The notes below the pieces were generated by a model. That model had not been told where the DNA came from. It was given only the letters and a program-made list of their open reading frames with translations, and made no database searches. DNA of 64,000 bases from Cannabis sativa. Taxonomy: Eukaryota; Streptophyta; Magnoliopsida; Rosales; Cannabaceae. Shown here one piece after another: positions 1 through 12,220 of this stretch. Positions within the stretch are counted from its first letter, which is position 1, and each line of letters begins with the position of its first letter. The position numbers and the translations under genes are program-made. Location of the stretch: the NCBI RefSeq assembly GCF_029168945.1, contig NC_083602.1, forward strand, positions 72,498,600-72,562,599, given 5' to 3'.

Positions 1-3000
1 TTGGGAAATTGCTTTCCATTTCCCTTTCTGTACTCACATGTGATCTTCCGCTAGGGACACCATAACCGATAGCCGCCCATAACTCATTGGAGCTATTATA
101 ACCATCCCAGTACGAAACTGCATCAGGATACACCTGCCAAAAAATCATGATCCCGTGAATTCTACCAACATTATGAATTGTCAGAAAAGAAGATTCAGTA
201 ACACAAAACAGTAGCCAGCAACTTGACAATGGTTCTCCAATCTCGAATTACATTTTAAGTTTTACACACAATCACCAACTATATTATTACTACCCAGTTG
301 CTGTAGTGAGAAAGATAAAATGTCCTCATGCCAAACCGTGGAATACTCATGACTGACTTTCAACTAAATATAGGCTGAGCTTGCTCACATAAGTCATATT
401 CTCTATGCACATGCTGACAATAGAATACTGAATCCCTGGACTTGCCACTTACCATGGGAAAAGTATCAACTGGGGACTGTTGATCTTCTTCACCTGAAAT
501 TTATACAAGGGGAAAAAAAGGCAGCCTTAGAATTGATATAATGTTTTACAATAGTTAATAAAAACCTTATCCAATATACACATTACTGTCCATTGGCGAT
601 TATGTAAAAAAATTCTGAAAGGTCCTAGACATGACATATAAATAGTCATGCATCGACACAATGCTTAATGTTTACAATATCAATTTTCTATATGGGTAAT
701 ATGGAAATTTCAGACATCCAGAGCAACATAAATTAAGGTAGAAAGAGAAGAAAGGTACACACCGATATTTTCTTCGAGGTCATCGTCCTCACTATGCATT
801 GAGTGACTGGAATAGCTGTCCTTTTGCATTGTGTCTGCTTCTCCAAATATCAAGAATAAATCATTGAAATTTGGGAAGGTTCTATAACGGTATGATCTCA
901 AGTCAGGGTACTCCTGCACGTGCTTCATATAAGCAGGCTACATATTTATGATGTGTGTTTTATATAGACTTGAAGATACCAAAAAAGAGTACCTCGACAT
1001 AAGCATCCCAGAGATCATCATCAGCAACTATCATTTGTTGCATCTCATCCCAAACAAAACCATTCTGGTCAAGTAGACTTTTCATGTCAATAAAGCGTTT
1101 CCTCAAATTCAGAGAACGGTTTATTAAGACATCTCTGTCATACTGAGAACCGAATTCTGCACTGAACTTTGCAATTATATCAGCCCAGCCTAACTTACTA
1201 AATTTATGATTAAGCATGCTTCCATTGCGGACTTGCTCTAGCATTAAATCAATAAAATATCGATCCTTCGCTGGGGTCCAATCAGTTTTCCGGTGGTAGC
1301 TATTGTTCAGTTTGGCTCCTTCAGAATTCAGAAAGAGCTTTAATAAGATGAAAGAACAATGTCTTATTTATCATATTCAAATGTGTGTGTATATAAATTT
1401 ATATGCATATATACACACACTCAAAAACACCTATAATATCATTAGACACAGAAAAAAGGGCTTAGACAACAATTCCATCCTATAAAATACTTAATCAGCA
1501 AACTCCATCATATGTCTGCATCAAGAGCAAAATTGACAAAGTTTATGGACTACAGAATATGTATTGTTAGTCAAAATGGAAAGCACCCATAAATTTGTCA
1601 GATGTAGCCTCATTACCAGTGCAACTAGCATATTGGTCTGCTTGGCTACATCGTCTGTTAGCTGTTGAATCTCCATATATTAAGCACAAATCATTGTAGT
1701 TAGGCTTGGATATGTCTCTGTATAATTTTGCTCCAGGGTGTTCCTACAGCAATTCTATGTTAGTCACCACACACAAAAACACAAGTTCATAAGATTTCGT
1801 TCATTTGAGAGTCAAAAAGAGAAGAGAACACCTCAATATAAGTATCCCAAACATGATCATAAGCTGTGACCATTTGTTGCATTTCATCCCACCAGAAACC
1901 CCTCTGTGCAAGAAGATCCTTCATATCTAGGTATTGTTTCTCCAAATTCTTAGATCGACTCCTCAAAACATCTTTATGATATTGCAATCCAAATCTTTCC
2001 TTGAACAATGCCACTATATCTATCCACAGTTGGTTGTCAATGGAGTGATTGATCTTGTTCAACTTATGAACTTGCTCCAGCATAATATCAAGGAGGCAAC
2101 GGTCCATTGAAGGCGTCCAATCTATTCTTGAATGATCATCATTAATATCACTCTGAACTTCTTCCTCATCTAGTCATCATAAATAATGTAAGTACAAAAT
2201 CAATTATTAATCAAGACAATACTAGAAACAAACACAAAACAACAGATTGACACTTCTATTTATTTATGACTATTTATAATAGTTAAGGTCTTAGATACTT
2301 ATGTTTTCTTTTCTGTTTTGCATGAGTCTGCAGTTATTTTAGCCTGACTAGACCAATCAGCTATCTTAGCTTGGTTTAAGTGAACCTCTGGATCTGGAAA
2401 TGAATACTTTAGAACTAACATGCAGAAAATGTAGAAAGAATAGTTGCTGTACAATATATTTCTTGAATTATTTGAGACTATGCCTATGAAAATAAAGAAG
2501 TATATTGAATAATTATATTCTAATTAATAAAAATAATTAGAAAATAAGTAGGTCATACCCAAGGAAACTTCGTATCAAAATGAAGAAGTGATTTCAAATT
2601 ATGGTTCCATAGAATCAGAGAAAGTGCTGAGCAATGGGATGTTGTTAGTACAAGAAAATGAAAAAGAAAAAGTACAGGGCAATCAAACAAATAGAACTAA
2701 GTAATGAGAGACAAGGAGATGCTTATCATTTTCCTGACTCAAGCTTAATAAGCAAGCATTTCATTAATGTGATTAACCTAAATTTTATGATACTTATTAT
2801 ACTATCAGTAAAGTCCAAAACATTAAATTTTATTCATCATGGCTTAAGAAGAATATACTAATCATCAAGTCTGGACCTTCACTGTCAGGATCCTTTTCAG
2901 AGTACGCCAGGTGATCATCACCTGCACAATGCCCTTCCCCATCTTCACCTACATCAATTTCTCCTTGCTTCAGGATCATGAGCTTACATTCATAAAATAT

Positions 3001-4747
3001 AAACATAAAGTGGCAAGTATTACTAATGTTACTAGTAAACATAAGTTAATATCTACAAGTACCACAAACTTATTCAACCTGTAGGACGTGGTAATCTAAT
3101 ATAGAATGGTAAGTTTCACAAAGTACAAACTAAAATGAGATAAAAACAACATAAGTCTTACCAGCATTGAATTGTACAATGTCACTGTCAATGTATTTCC
3201 CTTTCTGAATGTGAACTCCATTGCTAATTGCATTTCCATATATTAATCCCAAGTCTTGATAGTTTAGCAAGGGTTTCTTCCTATAGAAACGTGCATCTGG
3301 GTGTGCCTACATCAGGAATAAGTGTCAGATATATCGCAAATAATAAAAATAATAATAATAATAATAGGCAACAGTAATATACCCTAATGTAATTATCCCA
3401 ATGAATAGCATCAGCTACAATCCTTTGTTGTTTTTCATCCCAATAGAATCCTTTTTCTTCAAGTATGCTCCTTACATCAGTATAATACTTGAACAATTTC
3501 TTATATCGATGTTTTAAGATTCTTTTGCCACACTGACAGCTGAATTTTGTATTGAACAAAATCAACACATTTTTCCATGCTTGTCTCCTAAAATCAATGT
3601 CGATCTTGTTGCCCTTGTTCAGTTGATCGAGCATAAGTTTCAAAAAATAATGATCCATGGCTGGTGTCCAATTAATCTTTGACCTCTCTTTAGTTGTAGG
3701 ACCAAGGTTACTCACACCAATAGCTATGAGAAGATATTCAGTCATAAAGAAAAAGTGATCACAACATTTTATTAGCAATCAAATAGAAAGTAACCAAACC
3801 TATTCTTACGTGGCCCAATTAGTTTTGTGAAATATAAGCACACCAAAAACACAAATGCGAAAAAAAAAAAGGAAGAAGAAGAAAAAGAAGAATGTTCAGA
3901 AGAGTAAACATGTCTCATGGCATATATGAATTCAACTATTCAAGGCTATAATAGAGTTTTATTAAATATAAAACAGCAGCCAAAACAATTATGACAACCT
4001 AAAGATGAAAGAAGTTAATCAGCTCATGTTGACACAGAATAACCAGGCTTTCAATGATTATCCAACATAGAACTAAGCACTCTCACTAAGGAAAAACATC
4101 TCCCAAAATAATTATAAATTGCAAATTAAGAAAAATTATATCAATTGAAATGATAAGCATTCATGTAGGTTAATAACAAGATGTTGAGACGCACCGAAAC
4201 CCACACCCATATTCATCGGTTGAATTTCATCATCAAATTCTATATCATGACTTGAAAGGCTGTATCTCCCATCTGCTGTTGTATGTGAATATATCAAGCA
4301 CAAATCATTGAACTTTACCAAAGCTTTGTTCCTAAAAGATTGTGCATCCGGATGAGCCTGCATGCATTCCACATCAAATTACTTTAAGAATAGTGACAAA
4401 AGTTTAATCAAATTAAACAAGCAGAGCACCTTTATGTAGGCATCCCAAACATATTTTTCAGCAACCACCATTTGTCGACAATTGTCCCAAGAAAACTCGT
4501 TTTGATCAAGGAGATTCTTGACATTGTTAAATAGCTTCCACAAAATTGTGTAACGACTTTTTAACATATTTAAATCATAAGGAGATCCAAATTTGGCATT
4601 GAACATCATCAACATATCATTCCAAGCTTGTTTATTGAAAGTATGACCCATCCTATTTCCCCTGTGCACCTGATCCAACATCATATCAATAAAATAGTTC
4701 TCCATTGCTGGTGTCCAGTGTGTCCTTAAATGGTCTGGGCTTTCCAT
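1..4747 (-). CDS. Myb/SANT-like DNA-binding protein with four tandem modules (3' end outside window)
   Basis: A probable nuclear DNA-binding or transposase-derived regulatory protein of the plant Myb/SANT-like (Myb_DNA-bind_3) family, resembling the multi-repeat proteins annotated as L10-interacting MYB domain-containing. I read coding exons at 4747-4430, 4357-4195, 3723-3383, 3306-3162, 2963-2877, 2169-1832, 1743-1617, 1318-993, 913-763, 493-453 and 133-1. All have GT-AG borders and phases that join to at least 723 codons. Four modules each start with a W-T-P motif (about residues 13, 178, 369 and 520), continue through a Q-x-W/W-D-x2-QQMV helix segment, and are followed by a separate exon carrying an HPD...NDLxLIYG motif. 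A fifth partial copy of that second motif ([10 protein letters not shown]) is in exon 11. The start is the first in-frame ATG (4747) in an exon beginning at 4763. The acidic linker exon 2963-2877 is the least certain. Exact target and function are unknown. Confidence 0.82.
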
Positions 4748-5460
4748 CTCTTTCCCTGACAATCTTTAATATCAGGATAATAGTAAGCAATAGACAAACC
4801 ATAACTGGTAACTGTTAACTGTATAGAGGTGCACCTAACAAGTTAAGTATGTAATAGCAGACTATATAATCAAAGTGGTGACCTTAATTATTAATCAAAA
4901 CAACCCACCACACCAAAAAACAAACAAGCAAAAAATTTCTACTGCGTCAGTTTGTAAGCAATAAATGCACTGTTTAAATTTGTTAACCCAATAGGAGAAA
5001 ATAATAAAAAATAAAGCGAAACCACAGAAAAGCAACAAAGTAAACAAGAGAGCCTCTCTATGATTGTTTTTTATTATTATTATTATTGTTATTGTTTAAT
5101 AAATGGAAATGAAAAGAATGCCATTTGCAGTTTTGAGCTCTAAGCTCTATTAAGACTAATGATTGTATAAAAGAGTAGTGTGAAGTTCATTCCAGACGTT
5201 ACTCAAGTTCTCTTCAGTACCAGAATTTGACTATAAATAAATACAAGTTGAGAATATCATCAAATCTTGATAATTATATCCATGGGGAAACAGAAATGAA
5301 TGAAGTTTTCATTCTTACGTAATGCTCAAAAGTGACTGACTAGAAGTTCGTACCTTTGATTGGTTGGGCAAAAGAAGAAGAGCACCCAAATGCCGAGTCT
5401 GGTTCTCAGTTCTTACGGGTCTCTTCGGAGTTCGAGCTTAATACCGTATGTTTGGTGCTT
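4748..5460 (-). other. 5' untranslated exons and first intron of the Myb/SANT-like gene
   Basis: The first coding exon has an acceptor (AAAG before 4763), leaving 16 nt of leader before the ATG. A matching donor is seen at 5354/5353 (CAAAG then GTACG). This implies an untranslated exon of roughly 5354-5460 and an intron of about 590 bp containing a TTATTATTATTATTG run. The ATG near 5460 opens only a short frame that stops quickly, so translation from there is unlikely. The transcription start is not determined. Confidence 0.5.
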
Positions 5461-5550
5461 CGAATAACATATTACCTTCTACGAATAGGATAACCCCTTC
5501 CTCGGCTACAATAATTTTAGAGGAAATTAGATTCTATACTTTTTTTTTTA

Positions 5551-6262
5551 GAATAATTAGCTTTTTTAGTTCCTGTACTTATGACACTATACTATGATGC
5601 CTCTTAATTTATAAGTGTAGTTAAAAATACCCCTAAAATATATCAGTTGGAATAGTATAATCCTTCTATCTAATTTTGTTAAAATTGACTAAAGTTGACT
5701 GTTAAATTAATAATGTGGCATTATACATAGATAGTAGTTGAAAAATTATATACCATTAGGAAAATAAATTACAAGTCATAAAAATTACAATCACAGGAAA
5801 AAAAAATGAAAAATAACATCCCAAAAAATAGAATATCATTACCTTAATTTTCCAAAAATTTCATTTCTTTCTAGTGATATCCATCTCTTCAAATACTGTA
5901 GAATCCTAATTTTACACCTTTTTCTAATTTGAACTGCTAAAAAACGATTGGAATTATTTTAATAAAATTATTTTTATTAAATTTTTTTAAAAGGTTATGA
6001 AATCATTTTTTAATCATCTTTCATTGTCCGTTATTATGCCACCTCATAGTCAATTTTCCCTCTAAAAAGAGATGAAATTACTACTCTATCCTTTGTTATA
6101 ATACCACATCATCAATACAAACAGTATTTTTAAACAAAATAAACAGAAGGACTAAATGTATGCATATAAAATTATACAAGGACTATTTATAACAAGCTGA
6201 ATAGATTAAGGGGCATACTAGTATAGTATCATAAGTACAGGGGGTAAAAAAGATAATTATTC
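5551..6262. mobile_element. Non-autonomous MULE-like element with about 60-bp inverted ends
   Basis: The left end (5551-5612, starting GAATAATTAGC) is the reverse complement, with few mismatches, of the right end (6200-6262, ending GATAATTATTC). Both ends share a CTGTACTTATGA...CTATACTA core. The element is flanked on both sides by TTTTTTTTA, a possible 9-bp target duplication, which fits Mutator-like elements. The duplication is low complexity, so it is weak support taken alone. The 712-bp body is AT-rich with no credible coding sequence. It lies immediately upstream of the Myb/SANT-like gene. Confidence 0.65.
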
Positions 6263-6867
6263 TTTTTTTTATATTGTCCTCTTTTATTTTTACCCTCTTT
6301 TTTAAAGTCTATTATTTTTACCTCTTTTTTTAAATATTGTACTAATTTTGCCCCTGTCACTTCAAGATACTCTCCACGTGACTCTCTTATGTTAGGGTAT
6401 TTTGGGTACAATACATATAAAAAGAAGTGTGTTTCAAATAAATATAAAATTAGAAGTAAATTTGATGAATTGATTAATAAAAAGGATATTTTTCAACTTA
6501 CCCCATAATTTCAGGAACTTAGGCCCAAACTTTATTATTCAGCTTTTCTTTGGGCCTGGGCAACCCAATTAGCTTCCGTTGTGTCCCACGTGCACACAAA
6601 TATTTTTGAGAAAATTACATTGTATACCCACTTTGCTTTATTTGTTTTGATTCTTACCTCCATTTTCATTTTCTTTAAGATATACCTACTTTTATAGATG
6701 ATGTTCCTATTATACCCCTTAAGTTAATATAAATTATATGCTAGACTTAAGTGGAAGGTGGAGGTATATTTGGCAACTCACTTACAACAGTGGGTATATT
6801 TCATTGAAATATAATATAAGGGTATTTTTTATTAATGGACACAAAAAAATGTATTTTTCAACTTATT
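6263..6867. other. AT-rich intergenic DNA with a small imperfect inverted repeat
   Basis: No gene is seen. At 6616-6631 (TGTATACCCAC) and about 6789-6806 (GTGGGTATATTTC) there are complementary short arms that could be the ends of a roughly 230-bp MITE. A TATTTTTCAACTTA direct repeat flanks this stretch at 6489-6502 and 6853-6866. A CACGTG G-box core occurs at about 6588. Confidence 0.35.
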
Positions 6868-7406
6868 GGGAAATTTACAAAAATACTTGAATTTGGATTA
6901 ATTTTTTTACATAAATACTGTCACACGGAAATCTTTTCAAAAATACTGTATTTTTATAAAACACCAGTAAAACACAAAGCAGAACAACTCAAAACAACTA
7001 AAAAACACTAGTAGAACACCAGTAAAACTTAACACAGTATACTGCAGTATGAAACTTATAAAAAAACGTAGTAAAAAGGTAAAAAAATATCGCCTGACAA
7101 TATTTTTGTAAAAAAATGACAAAAGTTAGTATACTATGTAAATTTCCCTATTTTTTTGGAAATGTAGATGATATATTAATTTTTGCTATTTTTTTACAAA
7201 AATATTGTCAGGCAGTATTTTTTATTTTTTTACTATGTTTTTTTTATAAGTTTCATATTGCAGTATACTATATTTTTTTTACTTTTTTACTGTATTCTAC
7301 TGTTATTTTCAACTGGTATTTTATAAAAACGCAATATTTTTGAAAAAAAATTCGTGTAAGTAATTTTATAAAATTAACCCAAATTTCAGTATTTTTGTAA
7401 GTTTCC
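6868..7406. repeat. Long foldback (hairpin) element, about 240-bp arms
   Basis: The left arm starts GGGAAATTTACAAAAATAC at 6868 and the right arm ends with the near complement at 7406. The complementarity continues nearly to the centre at about 7138. For example, CCTGACAATATTTTTGT at about 7092 matches ACAAAAATATTGTCAGG at about 7191, and the stretches reading GAAACTTATAAAAAAA also pair. The two weak reading frames in the arms encode similar peptides because they are mirror copies. No clear target duplication is seen. A transcript would fold into a long double-stranded stem. Confidence 0.75.
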
Positions 7407-7610
7407 TTTTTTTTTTTTTTTTACCTTACAATACTACAATATTAGAGGAAATTACACTTACTATGGGATTTTAAAAGTTTTTATGATAAATATGGCACAT
7501 ATAAGTTTGAACAATTTATATGGTATTTTTTTGTTTTTAGGTTTTTTTATGATATTTGATATGCCATATATATGTAATTAGGTTTTCAAATCCCCTATAT
7601 AATATTTTTA

Positions 7611-8850
7611 TTTGTTTAGGAAGATTTATTTGTTATTGATGCCGGAAAAGTCACCGGAGTTTGCTGTCGGTGCCGAAAAAGTCACCGGAGTAGCGGTCGG
7701 TGCCGAAAAAGTCACCGGAGTTGCTGTCGGCGTCGGAAATTTCGTCAGAATTGGCATTGTCACCGAAAAAATCACCAAGAAACTGGTTTCTTCTTCAAAA
7801 GAAACCGGTTTCTTCCGGTTTCTTCTTTAAGAAACCGGTTTCTTTGGTGATTTTTCCGTTGACAATGCCAATTCTGACGACTTTTCTGACGCTAGCAGCT
7901 ACTCCGGCGACTTTTTCGGCACCGACAACAAACTTCAGAAAAGTCATCAGAATTGGCATAGTCGCCGGAAAAATTACCAAGAAACTGGTTTCTAGTTTCT
8001 TGATGAAGAAACCAGTTTTTTGGTATTTTTCCAGTGATTTCTTTGACGACAATGGAAATTCTGACGACTTTTCTAGCGTTGGTAGCAACTCTGACGACTA
8101 ATACACCGACAGCTACTCCTGTGACTTTTTCAGTACCGACAGTAAACTTTGGGAAAGAAATTTGTTGGAATTGGCATTTTCGCCGGAAAAATTACTGGAA
8201 AAATCACCAAGAAACTGGTTTTTTTCTTCATCAAGAAACCAATTTCTTAATAAAGAAATCAGTTTCTTGGTAATTTTTTTTGTATTTTTTTCTCTATTTG
8301 GTTGATTGATGAAACTAGTTTCAATTATTTTCAGTGTATATCATTTTTATTTTGTTTTCATAATCTTTATTATTGTTGTGTAACAAAATTAGTTCCTTGA
8401 TGAAGAAACCACTTTTTTGGTGAAGAAACTGATTTCTTGATGAAAAAACCACTTTCTTGGTGATTTTTCTAGTGATTTTGCTGGCGACAATACCAATTTT
8501 GACGACTTTTTTAACGCCAGCAATAACTCCGGCGATTTTTCTGACACCGGCAACTACTTAGGCGACTTTTCCGGCAGTGACATCAAACTCTAGAATAGTC
8601 GTTGGACTTGGCATTGTCACCGGTAAAATTACCGGAAAAATCACTAAGAAATCGGTTTCTTCTTCATCAAGAAACCAGTTTCTTGGTGATTTTTCCAGGG
8701 ACAATGCTAATTCTGACGACTTTTTCGGCGCCGGCAGCAACTTCGGTGACTTTTTCGGTACGACGGCTACTCCGACGACTTTTCCGGTGCCGACAGTAAA
8801 CTCCGGTGACTTTTCCGGCACGAGTAACAACTTCGGCGATCACTATAATT
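7611..8850. repeat. Tandem array of palindromic units (about 200-230 bp period)
   Basis: The stretch consists of repeats around the core GAAACCGGTTTCTT, flanked symmetrically by GTGATTTTTCC / GGAAAAATCAC blocks and then by CAATGCCAATTCTGACGAC and its complement. Hairpin centres lie near 7812, 8010, 8240 and 8665, with a less symmetrical half unit near 8400-8540. Between hairpins are short direct repeats such as GTCACCGGAGT with CGGTGCCGAAAAA. It is more GC-rich than its surroundings. Overlapping reading frames on both strands reflect the repeat lacking stops, not a gene. Confidence 0.8.
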
Positions 8851-9636
8851 TTATTTGTTTTATTTTGTTAAAAAAAATAATTATGAAAGGAATTTTAATA
8901 TTTTTTACGGTAATTTAATTAAGTTTTTATTTTTTATGAATTTTAAATTTAGATTTTTTTTTTAATGTTTAATATGGTTTTTTTTAAAAAAAAAAAACCA
9001 TATTTTTAGTTTGATTGGTTAGATAATGCCATATTTATGTAATTGGCTGAAATATATTGATACGTCAGTAGGTGTAGTTTTTTCTTAGTAATATGCATCA
9101 AAATACTACACCAAAACTAGTAATTTTTTTTCCCATCAAAAAGAAAATAGTATTTTTCGTAAGTCCCATTCACTAAAAAATATTTTCTTATATTGACATA
9201 TATAATATTTTGTATATTATGTTTGAGTAGTATGCTGAGAGAGGAAAGTAAAATGGCAGTTTGTATGTGCGCGTGTGATTTAATTGAGTAACGTTTGACC
9301 CATCTCTAAAATATGACTCAACTAAGCTCGAGACATGACTCTAAACAAAGTTTGGGTGCAAAATAATAACATTTAATCAAATTTAATGATTAATAGTTAG
9401 TTATTATTAGTACTATGTTCCTGTGAAATGCAAAAGTACTCAGCAGAGGATTCATTATCATGAATAGGCAACCCAATAATTAAAAAAAAAAATCCAGAGA
9501 CTTTAATTTCCTTTATCAAAGATGAATCCTTTCTTGCTTCTAGTTCTCTTCTCTAGTTTAAAAATGATCATCTATATCCTCGTCTTCTGAAAAAAAAACA
9601 CTAAGAGTTACAGGAACAAGATACACAAAGTCAATT
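8851..9636. other. AT-rich intergenic DNA
   Basis: No gene is seen. The segment holds homopolymer T and A runs (for example near 8950-9000) and ends in the 3' flank of the signal peptidase gene, whose transcript runs leftwards into about 9600. Poly(A) signals are not distinctive in this base composition. Confidence 0.4.
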
Positions 9637-11632
9637 TCATCTAAATTCCGCCGGCAAGCGATATCCGGACATAACTATCTTGTCCGCGAACATCTTCCCG
9701 GTCTTGGGCATAACATGCCAGTGCAATGTTAAGTTGAAATCTCTACCCCGGAGGTTGCTTCCCTACACAATGATATTAAAAAACTTTCAAACTTCGATGC
9801 TGTCAGGAATATACAAAAAGCTAATAGGCATCGTTTGGGGGAGGTAAGACACACACCTGATCGACGAAACGGTACTTGTTTGATGTGTGAATCCAAAATC
9901 TTGCGTTATCCTTTGCAGGTATGATACCATCCCAAAGAGAGATCTGTAAGAGTGAATTCAAGAATGAAGAAACTTTTCACGAAAATATCATGTTATTAAG
10001 TAGATTTACCACTGCTACTAAGAATGTGCACAGCATAGAAGCAAACAATCTCCAAAAGCCAAACACATCAAAGGGATTTAAATATTCATGGACCCAGAAG
10101 CTTAAAACCATACCTGATTCAAAGAGTTCTTTGGGGTTTCATACTCAGCAGCTAAGAAGACGAAAACCTGTCACAAATTACATCAGTTCAGAATAGAATT
10201 ATACTTTAAGACCGGGATCTTAGTGTTTATCTCAGTATATCTCAACAAACCCTTAACCAAAAAGCACATTCTCACAGATTGATAAAGGAGAAGACATAAA
10301 TATCTAAATCCAAAAGATTTCTCACAAACCTGCTTTGTGTTCCATGTAAACAATGACTGTAAGTCAGCAGATATATTCAAAGTCATGCTAACCTGCATAT
10401 GATCAAGAAATTTTAATAAATTTTATACTACAAACATAGATCATGACTCTTATGGACAACTAACAAAACTGGTATAGAAATGGAACATGAAATGAGCTTA
10501 TTATTTCTCATAAAACAGATATTTTATAAGTTGCAAAGAAAATTTAAATACACAACTCAGGAAAAAGAGTACAGTTTATAAGCTACTAGATTAGACAAAT
10601 CCCTACCCAATACTTCTCAAACAAGTATCCAAGACTACAAATTTGACCACCAGTAACTCCCAACTTTTAACTGTTTTCTCTTAAGCTACTTACAAAATTA
10701 GCTAATACATGAAATGGGGCGATCAAGTTAACAATTTTTCAAGTCAAATGCTAAAAAAGGTACGGTAAAGAATGTCTACAAGCAAGCAAATTCTACATTG
10801 TCCTCAATAGCTTCCAATGTTTTTATATCTTCTCATACAACCTATCCCCTAACCAAAGAAAAACAAGTGTTTATAGGAATGTGACCAATAATGATGTATT
10901 TCTTCAATATATTATTGGATTATATAATTTGATCCGAAAGCATAATTCAGAACAAGTACGTCAAAGCACCGCAAAAGAGAAGGCACATAACGAGGTATAC
11001 AAAATTTTAGTATTATGAATAAACTTAACCATCAAACCCTAATTTAAGAACATTAAGCTAATATATACATAGAAATTGGTAAAAGAACACACAAGGTTTT
11101 GCTAAATAATAAACGAAGACTCAAACTTTATTGTGATTCTCCAAAAAGAAACACAAGCAACAAAAGTAAAACGCCTAAATCCCACAAATAAAAAGTCATC
11201 GTCAAACTCGTCGACATACAAATCGAGCAATTTACGGACAAAATTAGAGATAGATAAAATCCAAATCAAGTTTCCATTAAAACGCGAAGGAATAAAAGAA
11301 AAAAAAAACAACATTTACCTCGTCGTTCCCACTGGATTGCTTCTGAAACCAATTAATATTCAAAACCTGAAAGAAACCAACCCAAAATTAAGAAATTTCA
11401 ATCATGAAATCCAAAAGGGAATCGTTCAAAATTCGAAATTGAATTATAGACTCCTGACACCAAGATCTATCATTATTATGATGAAGGAAATGAGGAAAAG
11501 AGGAACCTGGACTTGGGCAGTGGGCGTAGGGTGGTTGAGATTGTCGGAGAAGGATGCTATAACGCACATTAGCGCAAGAATGGTAAGAGCGAAGGTGAGC
11601 AAAGCATTGGCTCTGTACCCAAACGAATGCAT
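9637..11632 (-). CDS. SPCS3: Signal peptidase complex subunit 3 (SPC22/23 type), complete, six exons
   Basis: A non-catalytic subunit of the endoplasmic reticulum signal peptidase complex, which removes signal peptides from nascent secretory proteins. Exons are 11632-11507, 11366-11319, 10392-10330, 10167-10114, 9943-9857 and 9762-9637. All junctions are GT-AG and phase 0. The product is 167 residues, the usual length of the plant subunit. It begins [20 protein letters not shown], a single N-terminal membrane anchor (about residues 10-29), followed by a lumenal domain. Diagnostic motifs are [38 protein letters not shown] and the C-terminal [15 protein letters not shown]. The reading frame is intact with conserved exon phases, so it is probably functional and constitutively expressed. 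Identification by family memory is strong. Confidence 0.96.
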
Positions 11633-11701
11633 TTTTTTCTTCCGTCTCGTCTGGGTTTCGATCTTTCTCGTTATTCTTCGCAGGTTTTGCTCTTCACTGA
11701 C

Positions 11702-11740
<39 letters not shown>

Positions 11741-11999
11741 GAAAATGTTTTTCCCTTTTCGTTTTATTTATTTATTTCGTAAGTTAAATTGTTGAAACAT
11801 GGATCTATACTGTCTTCTCACTGGACAGAACACGTATACAGGACCCACCATTTTTCGTTCTACCATCCCTAAATTAACTTTAACACTGAGAATTAAACAC
11901 AACTCAAAGCGTTTATATTGTTTGTGATAAAATTAATCACGTGATTTAAATTATAGCATTCTTATTAGTATTAATAGTGTTTATTATATAGATCAAAAA
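11633..11999 (-). promoter_or_regulatory. 5' leader and promoter region of the signal peptidase gene with a GA/CT tract
   Basis: A (GA)n run of about 35 nt at 11704-11738 lies 72 bp upstream of the ATG. On the transcribed strand it is a CT tract, a common feature of plant 5' leaders and core promoters. No classic TATA box was confirmed. The exact transcription start is not visible from sequence. Confidence 0.4.
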
Positions 12000-12215
12000 T
12001 TTAAAGAAATGTTCAGAGTAACAAAAGAGAAATACTTTTATTTCTTGAGATGACGTGTTACAATAATTTTTCAATCCCTTCTCACATTTGAGAAAAAGGT
12101 ATTTATAGGCTTTAATGGCCTGGAGTACACTAGTAGTCCCAGAGGACATGGTGACATCCATGGTTTGAAAGTTGCAAGCAGTGGTATTGCACCTTGTACT
12201 CTTAGTTTGGTGTTA
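12000..12215 (-). promoter_or_regulatory. Possible minus-strand LTR or gene promoter remnant
   Basis: On the minus strand a CTATAAATACC TATA-like box lies at about 12097-12108, and an AATAAAAGT signal follows about 70 nt downstream. That spacing resembles the promoter and R region of an LTR. The sequence continues beyond the Ale-like insertion at 26519. No family match could be made, so this is a guess from composition and motifs. Confidence 0.25.
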
Positions 12216-12220
12216 GATGG

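Noticed and set aside
6474..6867. TATTTTTCAACTTA direct repeat as target duplication of a non-LTR element
   Set aside because: The interior has no poly(A) tail or coding remnant, and the repeat is low complexity.
7612..8918. Several open frames with Ser-Pro and Val-Gly-Ala-rich peptides on both strands
   Set aside because: They arise in every frame of the palindromic repeat array, are mirror images of each other and match no known protein pattern.
7440..9170. Pairing of GGAAATTACACTTAC (7445) with GTAAGTCCC (about 9160) as ends of one element containing the palindrome array
   Set aside because: Similarity is limited to a few bases and no target duplication was found.
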